Notes: generated from the sequence alone by a model not told the origin. Shown: positions 1 to 8,304, counted from the first letter of the stretch. The stretch is DNA of 64,000 nucleotides from Arenibacter sp. F26102 (GCF_023015865.1 NZ_JALKBC010000001.1:1-64000), one strand, 5' to 3'. Numbers and translations: made by a program.

Positions 1-669
1 AAGAAAAGGGCAACGGTCAAGGAAATCACCCTGGATATGGCGAACTCGATGAAGACCATCGCCAAGAAGTGCTTCCCTAAGGCAATACAGGTCACCGATC
101 GCTTCCACGTACAGAAGCTGGCACTGGAAGCCCTTCAGGATATCCGGATCAAGCACAGATGGGACGCCATAGACCTAGAGAACGAACAGATAAAACGGGC
201 AAGGGCAAAGAACGGGACATTCGTCCCAAAAGAATTCAGCAATGGGGACACCAGAAAACAACTCTTGGCCAGAAGTAGGTACCTCCTTTATAAATCGCCC
301 AACAATTGGACCCGGAACCAATCCGAGAGAAGTAAAATATTGTTCGATCAATATCCCGATATAAAAATTGCCTTTGACCTGGTCCAGGGGCTCAGAAACA
401 TATTCAATACGGCAACCTCTATACAAACGGCATATACCAAGCTGGCACATTGGTACAAGGACGTGGAAAACACAGGCTTCAGGGCCTTCAATACCATTGC
501 CAACACAATATCCCTCAACTATAGGTCTATCCTCAATTATTTTATAAACAGGAGCACCAATGCTTCGGCAGAATCATTCAATGCAAAAATAAAAGCCTTT
601 AGGGCTCAATTCAGAGGAGTCAAAAACATAGAATTCTTCCTTTATAGATTAACTACAATATTTGCATAA
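1..669 (+). CDS. ISL3-family-like DDE transposase, 5' part missing
   Basis: The C-terminal part of an IS transposase that would cut and rejoin the ends of its own element. The frame is open at base 1, so the N-terminal DNA-binding region lies outside the window. Visible residues include a first Asp (ITLDMA, visible residue 12), a second Asp in TDRFHVQK (33) and a Glu in ASAESFNAK (about 191). These give a complete DDE triad in the spacing and wording typical of ISL3-type transposases of Bacteroidota. About 222 residues are visible. It lies outside the integrative element that follows, because the left att repeat comes after its stop. Its base composition is richer in G+C than the element next to it. 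The family name is recalled from motif wording, not from a search. Confidence 0.8.
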   Translation, partial: KKRATVKEITLDMANSMKTIAKKCFPKAIQVTDRFHVQKLALEALQDIRIKHRWDAIDLENEQIKRARAKNGTFVPKEFSNGDTRKQLLARSRYLLYKSPNNWTRNQSERSKILFDQYPDIKIAFDLVQGLRNIFNTATSIQTAYTKLAHWYKDVENTGFRAFNTIANTISLNYRSILNYFINRSTNASAESFNAKIKAFRAQFRGVKNIEFFLYRLTTIFA

Positions 670-738
670 ACACAACAATTGTTCTTGATCCTATACTATT
701 CTCCCCAAAACCCTATGTTTACTGGGCTAAAAAGAAAA

Positions 739-767
739 AGTCCAACCTAAATTAATAAGTTGGACTT
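739..767 (-). terminator. Hairpin terminator, probably the original tRNA terminator
   Basis: A 9-bp perfect stem (AAGTCCAAC / GTTGGACTT) with an 11-nt loop. Read on the minus strand it is followed by a T-rich run, TTTTTCTTTTT. It sits just outside the left att repeat. Before integration it would therefore have lain directly downstream of the tRNA now at 8320-8393. That role is an inference from the att geometry. Confidence 0.55.
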
Positions 768-775
768 ATGGTCTG

Positions 776-789
776 GTGGTCCCACCTGG
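776..789. repeat. attL: left att direct repeat
   Basis: GTGGTCCCACCTGG, identical to 8319-8332, which covers the 3' end of the tRNA gene. The bases on either side differ between the two copies, so the repeat is exactly 14 bp. This is the usual signature of site-specific integration by a tyrosine recombinase into a tRNA gene. The integrase gene starts 170 bp inside this copy. Confidence 0.8.
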
Positions 790-902
790 ACCCCTTATAT
801 CTTGATGCTATTTTATCATATTTTATTGTATACTAGGCTTTTAACCCCTATACACAGTAACTTTATACACAACCCGCAACAAGCCAAAAACAAACCAAAT
901 TA

Positions 903-932
903 AAATTATTCGTCCCCTTATTCGTCCCCTAA
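903..932. repeat. Left arm-type repeats (two CGTCCCCT copies)
   Basis: Two tandem copies of CGTCCCCT, spaced 12 bp start to start, preceded by AAATTAT. Nearly the same block recurs at 8236-8264, just inside the right end and in the same orientation. Paired repeats just inside both ends match the position of integrase arm-binding sites. The integrase keeps an N-terminal arm-binding-type region, which fits. The binding itself is inferred. Confidence 0.6.
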
Positions 933-946
933 CTTAGTTTTTTACA

Positions 947-954
947 TATATTTG
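947..954 (+). promoter_or_regulatory. -7 promoter element of the integrase gene
   Basis: TATATTTG matches the Bacteroidota -7 consensus TAnnTTTG. It ends 4 nt before the integrase ATG, so transcription would start at or next to the start codon and give a leaderless or nearly leaderless mRNA. No convincing -33 TTG was seen at the usual distance. The arm-type repeats lie immediately upstream, so integrase binding there could also repress its own gene. Confidence 0.4.
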
Positions 955-958
955 CTTC

Positions 959-2194
959 ATGGCAAAAGCGAAATTTATACTCAAAGAACCTTCTTCAAAA
1001 ATAGAAACATTAGTCTATATGTTTTACAATTATCAATACAAGAGGTTTAAATATTCGACAGGGGAAAAGATAAATCCAAAGTTTTGGAATCCTAAAGCGC
1101 AAAGAGCAAAAGAGTCTAAACAATTCATAGAATATCCCGAATTTAATTCCCGTTTGGATAAATTAGAAAATGGCATGAATAATGCCTTTCGAAGATTACT
1201 TAATGACGGGATACAGCCTAATAACGAAATCCTAAAAAAGGCTCTTGAAGCTGAATTATCAGGTAACATTCTACAGGGTAATAAAAAGACCTTTTTTGAT
1301 TTTGTTGAGGGCTACATAGAAGAGAGCAAATTAAACAAGAAATCAGGTACAATTAAAGTCTACAATACCATTTTCAAGTATCTAAAAGAATATGCTATAA
1401 AAATAAACAAGAGTGTAGATTTTGAATCTATCACATTGGAGTTTTATAATCAGTATACAGCATATTTGTCAGTTGATTCCAATCTTTCCGCCAACACCGT
1501 TGGCAAGCATATAAAGACAATTAAATCATTTATGAACGAAGCTACTGAAAGAGGTTATAATCAAAACCTAGAATTCAAGAAGCGAAAATTTAAAACCTTA
1601 AGGGAAGAAGCGGACACTATTTATTTAAATATTGAAGAATTAAAGCGAATGGAAAAAATAAATTTATCTTCTAGCCCTAGATTAGAAAAAGTTAGGGATT
1701 TATTTCTAATTGGCTGTTATACTGGCTTGCGTTTTTCTGATTTTACACAGATTAAACCCGAAAATATTGTTTCAGATAAATCTATGCTCCAAATTAGAAC
1801 ACAAAAGACTGGAGAACGAGTTTCAATTCCACTTCACCAAACTGTAAAAAACATCCTGAAAAAATACAATAATAATCTTCCTAGTGCGTATACTAATCAG
1901 GTTATGAACAAATATCTTAAAGACGTCGCTAGTTTAGCACAATTAAAGGATGAAGTAGAAACAACCATTACCAAAGGTGGTGTTATGAAAAAAGAAGCTG
2001 TAAAAAAGTTCAACTTAGTTACAACTCATACAGCGCGGAGAAGTTTTGCTACCAATTTATTTTTGGCAGATATTCCCGCAATTTCCATCATGAAGATTAC
2101 AGGACATAAAACAGAACGTTCCTTTATGCAATATATCCGGGTAACTCAAGAACAAAACGCAGATAAATTATTAAACCATCCATTTTTCAACTAA
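959..2194 (+). CDS. Tyrosine-type site-specific integrase
   Basis: A tyrosine recombinase, 411 residues, that would integrate and excise the surrounding element. The N-terminal ~90 residues look like the arm-DNA-binding domain of Bacteroidota integrases, including an NPKFWNPKAQRAK segment. A SAM-like core-binding region follows (about 105-200), then the catalytic domain. Catalytic residues visible: Arg in TGLRFSDF (about 257), His-x-x-Arg in THTARRSFATN (about 356), His in GHKTERSFMQY (about 382) and the nucleophile Tyr (about 393). The length is normal for the family. It is the first gene inside attL, and its TAA overlaps the ATG of the next ORF by one base. Its partner for excision is probably the HTH protein at 2961. 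Confidence 0.93.
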   Translation: MAKAKFILKEPSSKIETLVYMFYNYQYKRFKYSTGEKINPKFWNPKAQRAKESKQFIEYPEFNSRLDKLENGMNNAFRRLLNDGIQPNNEILKKALEAELSGNILQGNKKTFFDFVEGYIEESKLNKKSGTIKVYNTIFKYLKEYAIKINKSVDFESITLEFYNQYTAYLSVDSNLSANTVGKHIKTIKSFMNEATERGYNQNLEFKKRKFKTLREEADTIYLNIEELKRMEKINLSSSPRLEKVRDLFLIGCYTGLRFSDFTQIKPENIVSDKSMLQIRTQKTGERVSIPLHQTVKNILKKYNNNLPSAYTNQVMNKYLKDVASLAQLKDEVETTITKGGVMKKEAVKKFNLVTTHTARRSFATNLFLADIPAISIMKITGHKTERSFMQYIRVTQEQNADKLLNHPFFN

Positions 2195-2880
2195 TGCAAG
2201 AAGAAACCGAAAATTATTTTATAGAGGCTTTTGAAGAAAGATTAACCGAAGTAAAACACACTAAATATTTGATTAAAAATGAGATTAATCAAATTGAAGT
2301 CTTTACAAGCGATGGGCGCGATTTCAAGCCATTTGATAAAGACTATAATTATGATACAAGTTGTTTTTCCGATGTTGTGGACTTTGGAAATCGTGTTTCC
2401 TTTAATAATTATTTCCATCAATATTTAATGCACGGGGAATGTGAGCTTGGAATAATGGGAGTAACTGAAGAAAACGAACTTGTACCAATTGATATTGATG
2501 ATGATGAACCTCTAATTGCCGTAATGAAAGAAGCTATTCTATTCGCCCAATATTATGAATGGCTAATTAATCTACAATCTGCCCAAACCAAAAAACCTGC
2601 AAAAGAACCACTATCCCAAAAAGAAAAATTATTGGCACTCCATTATTTAAAAATTGACTTTGGGGAAAATCAAAATAATAAAAACATGGCCAAAGTCCTT
2701 TCTCTTATTTTAGGACTGGGTGAAGAAAACATTAGAAAGAACCTATCTTATGTATCTGCTGGCAAAAATGAAGTTAGAACCGAAAACAATTTAAAAAAAG
2801 TTCTCCAATTATTTAAAAACGAGGGATTTAACGACCTTGCAACAACAATTAACCAAGACATAGAGAAAATAAAGAAATAA
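2194..2880 (+). CDS. Unknown protein of integrase-linked mobile elements
   Basis: A 228-residue soluble protein with no recognised catalytic motif. Its ATG shares a base with the integrase stop, so the two are translationally coupled. The N-terminal half is acidic, with an IDIDDDEP run. The C-terminal ~90 residues (from LSQKEKLLALHYL) are helical and resemble proteins often found beside integrases in Bacteroidota elements; that resemblance is remembered, not searched. A role in regulating or assisting recombination is possible but not shown. Confidence 0.7.
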   Translation: MQEETENYFIEAFEERLTEVKHTKYLIKNEINQIEVFTSDGRDFKPFDKDYNYDTSCFSDVVDFGNRVSFNNYFHQYLMHGECELGIMGVTEENELVPIDIDDDEPLIAVMKEAILFAQYYEWLINLQSAQTKKPAKEPLSQKEKLLALHYLKIDFGENQNNKNMAKVLSLILGLGEENIRKNLSYVSAGKNEVRTENNLKKVLQLFKNEGFNDLATTINQDIEKIKK

Positions 2881-2960
2881 GGTTGTGGCTACCCCACTAA
2901 CTACCACAGGTAATCATAAAATCATATTTGCGCCATTGTTTAATAAAATAGAATTAAATC

Positions 2961-3263
2961 ATGGCAAAATTAATGTTGAGTACTTTGGAGCTTTCCGACA
3001 TCAAAAAAGTTGTTGAGGAAGTTATTGAAAACAAGTTAAAGAACTTGAACCCACAACCTGAAAAGGAAGGGCTAAAACTCTTATCAAGAAAAGATACGGC
3101 AAAACTTCTCTGTATCTCCTTACCAACACTTCACGAATGGACAAAAACTGGGATAGTTAAAGCTCACAGAATAGGGAATAGAATTCTCTATAAACTGGAA
3201 GAGGTCAACGGTGCTTTGAACATGATTCAAACATCCAAAAAAGAAAGGGGGCTATCATGTTAA
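2961..3263 (+). CDS. Helix-turn-helix protein, excisionase-like
   Basis: A 100-residue DNA-binding protein. Residues 40-85 form a MerR/excisionase-type winged HTH: SRKDTAKLLCISLPTLHEWT, then a wing with RIGNRILYKLEEV. The first ~35 residues look like a helical dimerisation segment. Such proteins commonly act as recombination directionality factors or as regulators of element genes. Here it follows the integrase and precedes the Rep gene, which fits either job. It overlaps the next small ORF by 7 nt. Confidence 0.8.
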   Translation: MAKLMLSTLELSDIKKVVEEVIENKLKNLNPQPEKEGLKLLSRKDTAKLLCISLPTLHEWTKTGIVKAHRIGNRILYKLEEVNGALNMIQTSKKERGLSC

Positions 3264-3475
3264 AAAAGAAAAATGATTACTCCGCTATCGTATTTTTTGA
3301 AGAAGGAACCAAGCCAAAAAAATGGCAATATGTCCACAAATTGAACGGCTTTTCAATGTTCCTAAAAAAGAGCCATCCCAATTGGCAATATATGAACGTC
3401 TACAATAGAAGAACTGGCAGTTTTATGCGCAGATTCCAAAGGGATAGCTTCATTCCGCCGTTCATCACAGAATAG
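3257..3475 (+). CDS. Small unknown basic protein
   Basis: A 72-residue protein, rich in Lys, Arg and aromatic residues, starting inside the 3' end of the HTH gene. It has no recognised motif. The 7-nt overlap and shared direction argue that it is real and co-expressed with the HTH protein. It may contribute to replication or mobilisation, but nothing in the sequence shows this. Confidence 0.6.
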   Translation: MLKKKNDYSAIVFFEEGTKPKKWQYVHKLNGFSMFLKKSHPNWQYMNVYNRRTGSFMRRFQRDSFIPPFITE

Positions 3476-3571
3476 TTTCTTTTTTTTAACCTTTAAAACA
3501 ACGCACCTTCAATTAGAACCTTTAATAATTAACCTTTTAATGGTTTTAATTAATGTACAACGATTCAGATT

Positions 3572-4408
3572 ATGATAGTAAAGAATACATACGGAACAAG
3601 CGTAGCTTTTTCCACTAGGCAATTTGGGGTAGTTCCCAAGGATGAATTTTCAGGCTCTGCGCTTCAACGCAAAAAAAAAGAACCCGAAAAGGATAAGCCC
3701 AGGCCCAAGCCAAAAAAGGATGATGGCAAAATAAAACTGCGGTCCCTCTCTAGGCGGTCCAAGCAAAAAATCAGGAAGAAAATAACCTGCTTTGCACGAT
3801 GCTATAAACGATTAAGTTTTGTTACCCTCACCTTTCTGAACAAGGTAGAGGACAAACAAGCGGTCGATGTCCTTAGAAAATTCTTGGACAACGTTAAAAA
3901 ACGTAGTACCGATTTTCAATATGTGTGGGTAGCGGAAAGACAGACCAAAAACGCAGAATTCGAGGGCAATGTTCATTTCCATATCATCACCAATAAATAT
4001 TGGAAAATAGATAAATGGTGGAACTACTGGCTGGACTTGCAAAAAAAGAACGGGATAGAACCTAGGGAAAAAGAATTCAAGCCCTCTAGCGCATTTGATG
4101 TAAAACAATTAAATTCCAGTAACATCAGGTCAATCGCATCTTACGTAACAAAGTACGTTACAAAGAACAATGCAAAATTTAAATGTCAGGTCTGGAACTG
4201 TTCTAGGCGCGTTTCTGAACTGTATACAGACTTTTACACTACTACGGAGTTTACGGACCAATTTAAGCGCCTAAAAGCCGTAATAAAGGAGACTGTGATT
4301 ATTGGGGAAAGAAACCAACCCGCCCTAAACATAAAAATGATTGACCTGAACAGACAAACTTTGCCCCTTTATAAAAGATTGGACGATAAAAACAAAGCAA
4401 TAAAATAA
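3572..4408 (+). CDS. HUH rolling-circle replication initiator (Rep)
   Basis: A 278-residue protein with the motifs of HUH endonucleases that nick one strand to start rolling-circle replication. Motif 1 is FVTLTFLNK (about residues 84-92). The metal-binding HUH motif is HFHIITN (about 134-140). The catalytic Tyr/Lys segment is ASYVTKYVTKN (about 189-199), with YxxxY/K spacing. The N-terminus is highly basic, rich in KKK and KPKP runs, which suits DNA binding. Motif 3 recalls plasmid and small ssDNA-phage Rep proteins. Its presence beside an integrase implies that the excised element can replicate as a circle. The next ORF begins 4 nt downstream. Confidence 0.82.
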   Translation: MIVKNTYGTSVAFSTRQFGVVPKDEFSGSALQRKKKEPEKDKPRPKPKKDDGKIKLRSLSRRSKQKIRKKITCFARCYKRLSFVTLTFLNKVEDKQAVDVLRKFLDNVKKRSTDFQYVWVAERQTKNAEFEGNVHFHIITNKYWKIDKWWNYWLDLQKKNGIEPREKEFKPSSAFDVKQLNSSNIRSIASYVTKYVTKNNAKFKCQVWNCSRRVSELYTDFYTTTEFTDQFKRLKAVIKETVIIGERNQPALNIKMIDLNRQTLPLYKRLDDKNKAIK

Positions 4409-4412
4409 CACT

Positions 4413-4805
4413 ATGAAACATATAAATTTTACAATAAAAAACGAATTCGGAGAACCAACAAGCTACAAAGCCAATAGCAAAATTATTAAAGGGCTTCATA
4501 TAACTACGGACTCCTCAAAAGTTCAGCATAATTGCGACAACCTGAAAATTATAGTGAGTAGGCCAAATTTAAAATTAGGGATATTTGATAACGTTAAAGT
4601 TACCGTAATAGGGGAAATTTGCATACTTACAATATTAGAATTGGGCAATACGCAAAGTCAATTTTTAATTCAAAAAGACTTAGATATAAACAAATTAAAA
4701 TGGTCGGTTTCTAAAAAACTAAATGGCTATTATCATAACGCTATTGAAAAAGCGTATGTAACTATGATGATATTTAATTTTAATAACCGTTTAACTTCAA
4801 GTTAA
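4413..4805 (+). CDS. Unknown protein downstream of Rep
   Basis: A 130-residue protein starting 4 nt after the Rep stop, so almost certainly in the same transcript. It is predicted beta-rich, with no signal peptide, membrane segment or recognised motif. A 140-bp gap with its own promoter-like element separates it from the cargo operon. It could belong to the replication module. Confidence 0.6.
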   Translation: MKHINFTIKNEFGEPTSYKANSKIIKGLHITTDSSKVQHNCDNLKIIVSRPNLKLGIFDNVKVTVIGEICILTILELGNTQSQFLIQKDLDINKLKWSVSKKLNGYYHNAIEKAYVTMMIFNFNNRLTSS

Positions 4806-4921
4806 ATAAGTTGTGGTTTCAAGATATCTATGGCATCATGAAACTTTAAGTTGCTTTTGGAAAAGTAAGTTTTCTGCATCAGCATACCCTTGGTTGTTAT
4901 AATACTTTATGAAATATTGTA

Positions 4922-4929
4922 TATGTTTG
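4922..4929 (+). promoter_or_regulatory. -7 promoter element for the cargo operon
   Basis: TATGTTTG fits the TAnnTTTG consensus and lies 16 nt before the ATG of the ParB-like gene. A TTG is present further upstream, but at longer than usual spacing. It would give the three-gene cargo its own transcript, separate from the replication genes. Confidence 0.4.
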
Positions 4930-4945
4930 TATAAACTCGTTTGTA

Positions 4946-6064
4946 ATGAATAATATTGACGCAATTCCTTTAAATAAATTACTTTTAGATAAGGAAAACC
5001 CTAGGATTCATCAAAACATATCAAACCACATTACTCAAGTTAGCCTTGCTGAATTCATATATGATAATTTTGGTATAAGTGACCTGAAAGATTCAATCCT
5101 AAAAAACGGCTACTTCCCTGTTGAGCCAATGGTCGCGATTCCGGCTAATGATGGTGAAGGAAATTTTATTGTTGTAGAAGGAAATCGAAGGCTAACCACA
5201 ATAAAAATATTGTGTGATGAAGAATACAGGAATAAGTGTATTTCACAGGGAAGAAGAGAAGATTATACAGCCTCAGCAAAACTAATCAAAAGCCTTCAAG
5301 CAATTCCCGTCGTTGTAGCTGCGAATAGGGCTAGTGTTACGGCATATTTAGGAGTTAGGCATTTAGGAGGTGTTGTTCGCTGGGAGCCTCTTGCGCAATC
5401 AAAATACGTTTATAAACAGATTTTATTAAAAAAAGAAAGTATTGTAAACGGTACAGTAACAGATGCCATTTCAGCATTTGTTGACGAAACAAATAATAAA
5501 AGGTCAGATGTCTTAAACCATTTTTACAAATATTGCATATATAAGGACATGCAAGAAATTATAGAGGCTGACCCAAGAATAGAGGCTTCAATTGACAATA
5601 AGTTTTCACTTCTTGAAGTGGCACTTGGCAAAACAGGAAGAGGACCTGTCGCAGATTATATAGGTATTTCTAGCTATGCAAGATTAGACCCCGAAGACTA
5701 CGAGAATATCATACCCGAGAATAAAGAAAATGAAATTAAAAACATCATAATTTGGGTTTTTTCTGTAAATCCACCAATAAAAGAAAGTAGGGAAATCAAT
5801 AAATATCTTAAACCTATTTTAAGTAGTATTACTTCTACAAAGGCTTTTGAATCAGGTGAGGATAAAGACACCGCCCTTTTACTGTCCGACTCTTATGATA
5901 ATATCGTTAGGAACTCAAGTTCTGCCGTGCACAAATCTCTGACTCATATCCAACAAAATTGGTCAAAAACTCAATCTGACAATAGAGAAGATTTACTTAG
6001 AATATATAAAGCCAACGTTATTGATAAAGTAGAGAGCACTAATATAGCTGTTGATTACAAATAG
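4946..6064 (+). CDS. ParB/Srx-fold domain protein, cargo gene 1
   Basis: A 372-residue protein. Residues 1-110 look like a ParB N-terminal domain: IPLNKLLLDKENPRIH, a segment with DLKDSILKNGYFPVEPMVA, then VVEGNRRLTTIKIL, which is the place of the ParB GERR motif. A second conserved-looking stretch is VRHLGGVVRWEPLAQSKYVY (about 132-151). The rest is helical and unrecognised. ParB-fold proteins bind or hydrolyse CTP or act as nucleases, and appear both in partition and in defence loci. With no ParA here, partition is unlikely. It starts the operon that continues into the possible nuclease and the methyltransferase, so a sensor, loader or nuclease role in a restriction-type system is inferred. 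Confidence 0.75.
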   Translation: MNNIDAIPLNKLLLDKENPRIHQNISNHITQVSLAEFIYDNFGISDLKDSILKNGYFPVEPMVAIPANDGEGNFIVVEGNRRLTTIKILCDEEYRNKCISQGRREDYTASAKLIKSLQAIPVVVAANRASVTAYLGVRHLGGVVRWEPLAQSKYVYKQILLKKESIVNGTVTDAISAFVDETNNKRSDVLNHFYKYCIYKDMQEIIEADPRIEASIDNKFSLLEVALGKTGRGPVADYIGISSYARLDPEDYENIIPENKENEIKNIIIWVFSVNPPIKESREINKYLKPILSSITSTKAFESGEDKDTALLLSDSYDNIVRNSSSAVHKSLTHIQQNWSKTQSDNREDLLRIYKANVIDKVESTNIAVDYK

Positions 6065-6071
6065 ATATTGT

Positions 6072-6917
6072 ATGGATAGTCCTATTGATGTTATAGAAAA
6101 CAGAATATCACTCCTAGATTCAATTATTGTTTTTGAAGATATAATTGATGAATATTTGAGTGAAACGTATACGGATGAAGAAATACAAGAAATGGATATT
6201 TTGAGCTTTAGAAAGCGTCAATTAGATTCTCTTCAATATAGATTCGCTGAATTATACAATCTAAATGTTTTAAGTCCTCAAAACGGATTTAGTATTTTAC
6301 AAGTAAAGGATAATGTAGACCTGAATATAAAGAAATATATACACAGGTTTTTATCTTACAAATCGGTAACTGGCGGTAGTAATGCAAATGCAGATGGTTC
6401 AGCTGAACTATTTGAAGATATTTCTGCAAACGCTGTGAAGAATTTTTTAGGTGATGGGTCGAAAGTAATTATGGTTGGTGAAGGAAGATCAAATCTTACC
6501 ATAGAGCGATTAAATGAAATCTCCAATCTAATTGTTGAAAAGCCAGGCGTTTATCACAATCTTCCAGGTAGGGCAAAGGATGATGGGGTTGATTTCATTG
6601 TATACAAGCCTCTAGATATAAGGAATACAGGCAATTTAATAATTTTAGGGCAAGCTTGTGTTGGAAAGCATTTCGAGGAGAAAAAAGTAATACATCAAAG
6701 GTGGCAAGATGAGTATATTACTTTTGCCATTAAGCCTCCAACGACGTTATTAAGCGTGGTTTATTTTTTAGAATCTGATAAATTGAGGTCTGTGCATTCA
6801 GAATTTGGAAATTCAATAGTTTTTGATAGAGGACGCATTTTGAAGTTTTATGATATCTCGGATGACCTACTAAATACTCGGATAATAGATTTTGTAATAG
6901 CAAATATAAATGACTGA
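6072..6917 (+). CDS. Possible PD-(D/E)XK-type nuclease, cargo gene 2
   Basis: A 281-residue protein. The ATG at 6072, 7 nt after the previous stop, is preferred over a TTG at 6051 that overlaps the ParB-like gene. The C-terminal half contains AELFEDISANAVKNFLG (about 118-134), then DDGVDFIVYKP and, after an IRNTGNLI strand, LGQACVGKHFEEKK. An Asp-containing strand followed by a strand ending in Gln and then Lys resembles degenerate PD-(D/E)XK cores, in which Gln can replace the acidic residue. This is inference and no close homologue is named. Its stop overlaps the methyltransferase start by 8 nt, the arrangement expected of a restriction enzyme and its protecting methylase. Confidence 0.6.
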   Translation: MDSPIDVIENRISLLDSIIVFEDIIDEYLSETYTDEEIQEMDILSFRKRQLDSLQYRFAELYNLNVLSPQNGFSILQVKDNVDLNIKKYIHRFLSYKSVTGGSNANADGSAELFEDISANAVKNFLGDGSKVIMVGEGRSNLTIERLNEISNLIVEKPGVYHNLPGRAKDDGVDFIVYKPLDIRNTGNLIILGQACVGKHFEEKKVIHQRWQDEYITFAIKPPTTLLSVVYFLESDKLRSVHSEFGNSIVFDRGRILKFYDISDDLLNTRIIDFVIANIND

Positions 6918-8232
6918 AAAAAAGTTGAAGTTTATTGACCTATTTGCGGGGATTGGTGCTTTTCACATTTCCCTGGAAAAACTTGGACATAAGTGTGTCT
7001 TTGCATCAGAATTAAGTTATGATTTAAGGTCTTTATATAAAGAAAATTATGGTATTGATTGCCAGGGTGACATAACTAAAATAAGTATTGAAAGCATCCC
7101 TAATCATGACGTATTGTGTGCTGGATTTCCGTGCCAGACATTTTCTAAAGCAGGGAATCAAAATGGAATGAAAGAGGCTAGAGGTAAACTTTTTGATGAA
7201 ATATTAAAAATTTTAAGCTACCACAAACCTAGATATTTTATTTTAGAAAATGTTAGAAATTTATTAATGCATGATTCTGGTAATACTTGGAATTATATAT
7301 CACATAAATTAGACGAATTAGGATATTTTTTTGATAAAAGAATTCTTTCACCACATCTAATAAATATTCCGCAACACAGGGAACGTATCTTTATTGTTGG
7401 AAGTCTGAAATCAATTGATATTGAGGAAATGCAATGGCCTCCAAAAGAAGATTATGTAAATTCTGTAGATTCAATATTGAATAATGACGAAATTGACTCA
7501 AATTTAGAGTTAGAAAAAATAAATGTATTAAATACATGGGGTGAGTTTTTAAATGAACTGCCTAAAGATGTTGAGCCATATAGACCTTTATGGTCTATGG
7601 AATTTGGTGCAAACTACCCCTTAGACGTTGAATGGGAATCTTTGCCATTAAATGAATGGCATAAATATAAAGGAATGTATGGGTATCCACTAAAAAGTTG
7701 CGATAGCTTGGAACTAGTGTTTGAAAAATTGCCCAACTATGTTAAAACTCAAAAAGGTATTCCCCCTACTTGGAAACAAAAATTTATTTACAATAACAGA
7801 ACATTCTATAAAGAGAATAAAAAATTTATTTCTAAAACAACTTTAAATAAGATTAAAGATTTTAAATTAGAAAGTTGGAAAAAATTCGAATGGAATTGCC
7901 CAGGCACCCAACGTATATTCTATGATAAACTAATTCAATTTAGAGGTTCTGGTGTTAGAATTAAGAAGAATAATTATCTGCCATCATTAGTAACTGTTTC
8001 AACTCAAATTCCAATTATCGGAAAATATATGAGATATATTCTTCCAGAAGAAGGAGCTAGAGTTCAATCACTTCCTGAACAAATAAAATTACCAGAAACT
8101 AAAACTGCCTCTTTTCGAGTTTTAGGTAATATGGTCAATGTTGAATTGGTTTATAGAGTTGCTTTTCAATTATTAAAGAACTACAATAAAGTACCTACAG
8201 AGGAAACAATTGATATATTTGAAGAAGTATAA
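6910..8232 (+). CDS. DNA (cytosine-5) methyltransferase, cargo gene 3
   Basis: A 440-residue C5-cytosine methyltransferase that would transfer a methyl group from S-adenosylmethionine to DNA. Motif I is FIDLFAGIGAFHISLE (8-23), motif IV GFPCQTFSKAG with the catalytic Cys (about 76), motif VI LENVRNL (about 114), motif VIII QHRERIFIVG (about 157) and motif X FRVLGNMVNVELVYRVA near the C-terminus. The ~200 residues between VIII and the C-terminal motifs form a large target-recognition region with no recognised specificity. The gene begins within the last 8 nt of the putative nuclease gene and is the last gene of the element. The coding sequence is AT-rich like the rest of the element. Confidence 0.93.
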   Translation: MTEKKLKFIDLFAGIGAFHISLEKLGHKCVFASELSYDLRSLYKENYGIDCQGDITKISIESIPNHDVLCAGFPCQTFSKAGNQNGMKEARGKLFDEILKILSYHKPRYFILENVRNLLMHDSGNTWNYISHKLDELGYFFDKRILSPHLINIPQHRERIFIVGSLKSIDIEEMQWPPKEDYVNSVDSILNNDEIDSNLELEKINVLNTWGEFLNELPKDVEPYRPLWSMEFGANYPLDVEWESLPLNEWHKYKGMYGYPLKSCDSLELVFEKLPNYVKTQKGIPPTWKQKFIYNNRTFYKENKKFISKTTLNKIKDFKLESWKKFEWNCPGTQRIFYDKLIQFRGSGVRIKKNNYLPSLVTVSTQIPIIGKYMRYILPEEGARVQSLPEQIKLPETKTASFRVLGNMVNVELVYRVAFQLLKNYNKVPTEETIDIFEEV

Positions 8233-8235
8233 AAT

Positions 8236-8264
8236 AAAATTATCGTCCCCTAATTCGTCCCCTA
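8236..8264. repeat. Right arm-type repeats (two CGTCCCCT copies)
   Basis: Two tandem CGTCCCCT copies in the same orientation as at 903-932, again preceded by AAATTAT and again close inside the element end. They start 3 bp after the methyltransferase stop. Their match to the left block is nearly perfect over 29 bases. Confidence 0.6.
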
Positions 8265-8273
8265 AAAAGAAAA

Positions 8274-8304
8274 AAGCCCCGTAAACTTAGTGTTTACAGG
8301 GCTT
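8274..8304 (-). terminator. Terminator of the tRNA gene
   Basis: A 13-bp stem with one mismatch (AAGCCCTGTAAAC / GTTTACGGGGCTT on the minus strand), then TTTTTTCTTTTT. It lies 15 nt beyond the 3' end of the tRNA, inside the element. The element therefore seems to bring a replacement terminator for the tRNA it interrupts. Read on the plus strand it could also stop cargo transcription. Confidence 0.7.

Noticed and set aside
1-669. Making the ISL3-like transposase part of the integrative element.
   Set aside because: It lies outside attL and has a different base composition.
4946-6064. Reading the ParB-like gene as a plasmid partition gene.
   Set aside because: No ParA ATPase or centromere-like repeats are present and it is tied to the nuclease and methylase genes.
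6051-6071. TTG start at 6051 for the possible nuclease gene.
   Set aside because: It would overlap the ParB-like gene, and the ATG at 6072 lies 7 nt after that gene's stop.
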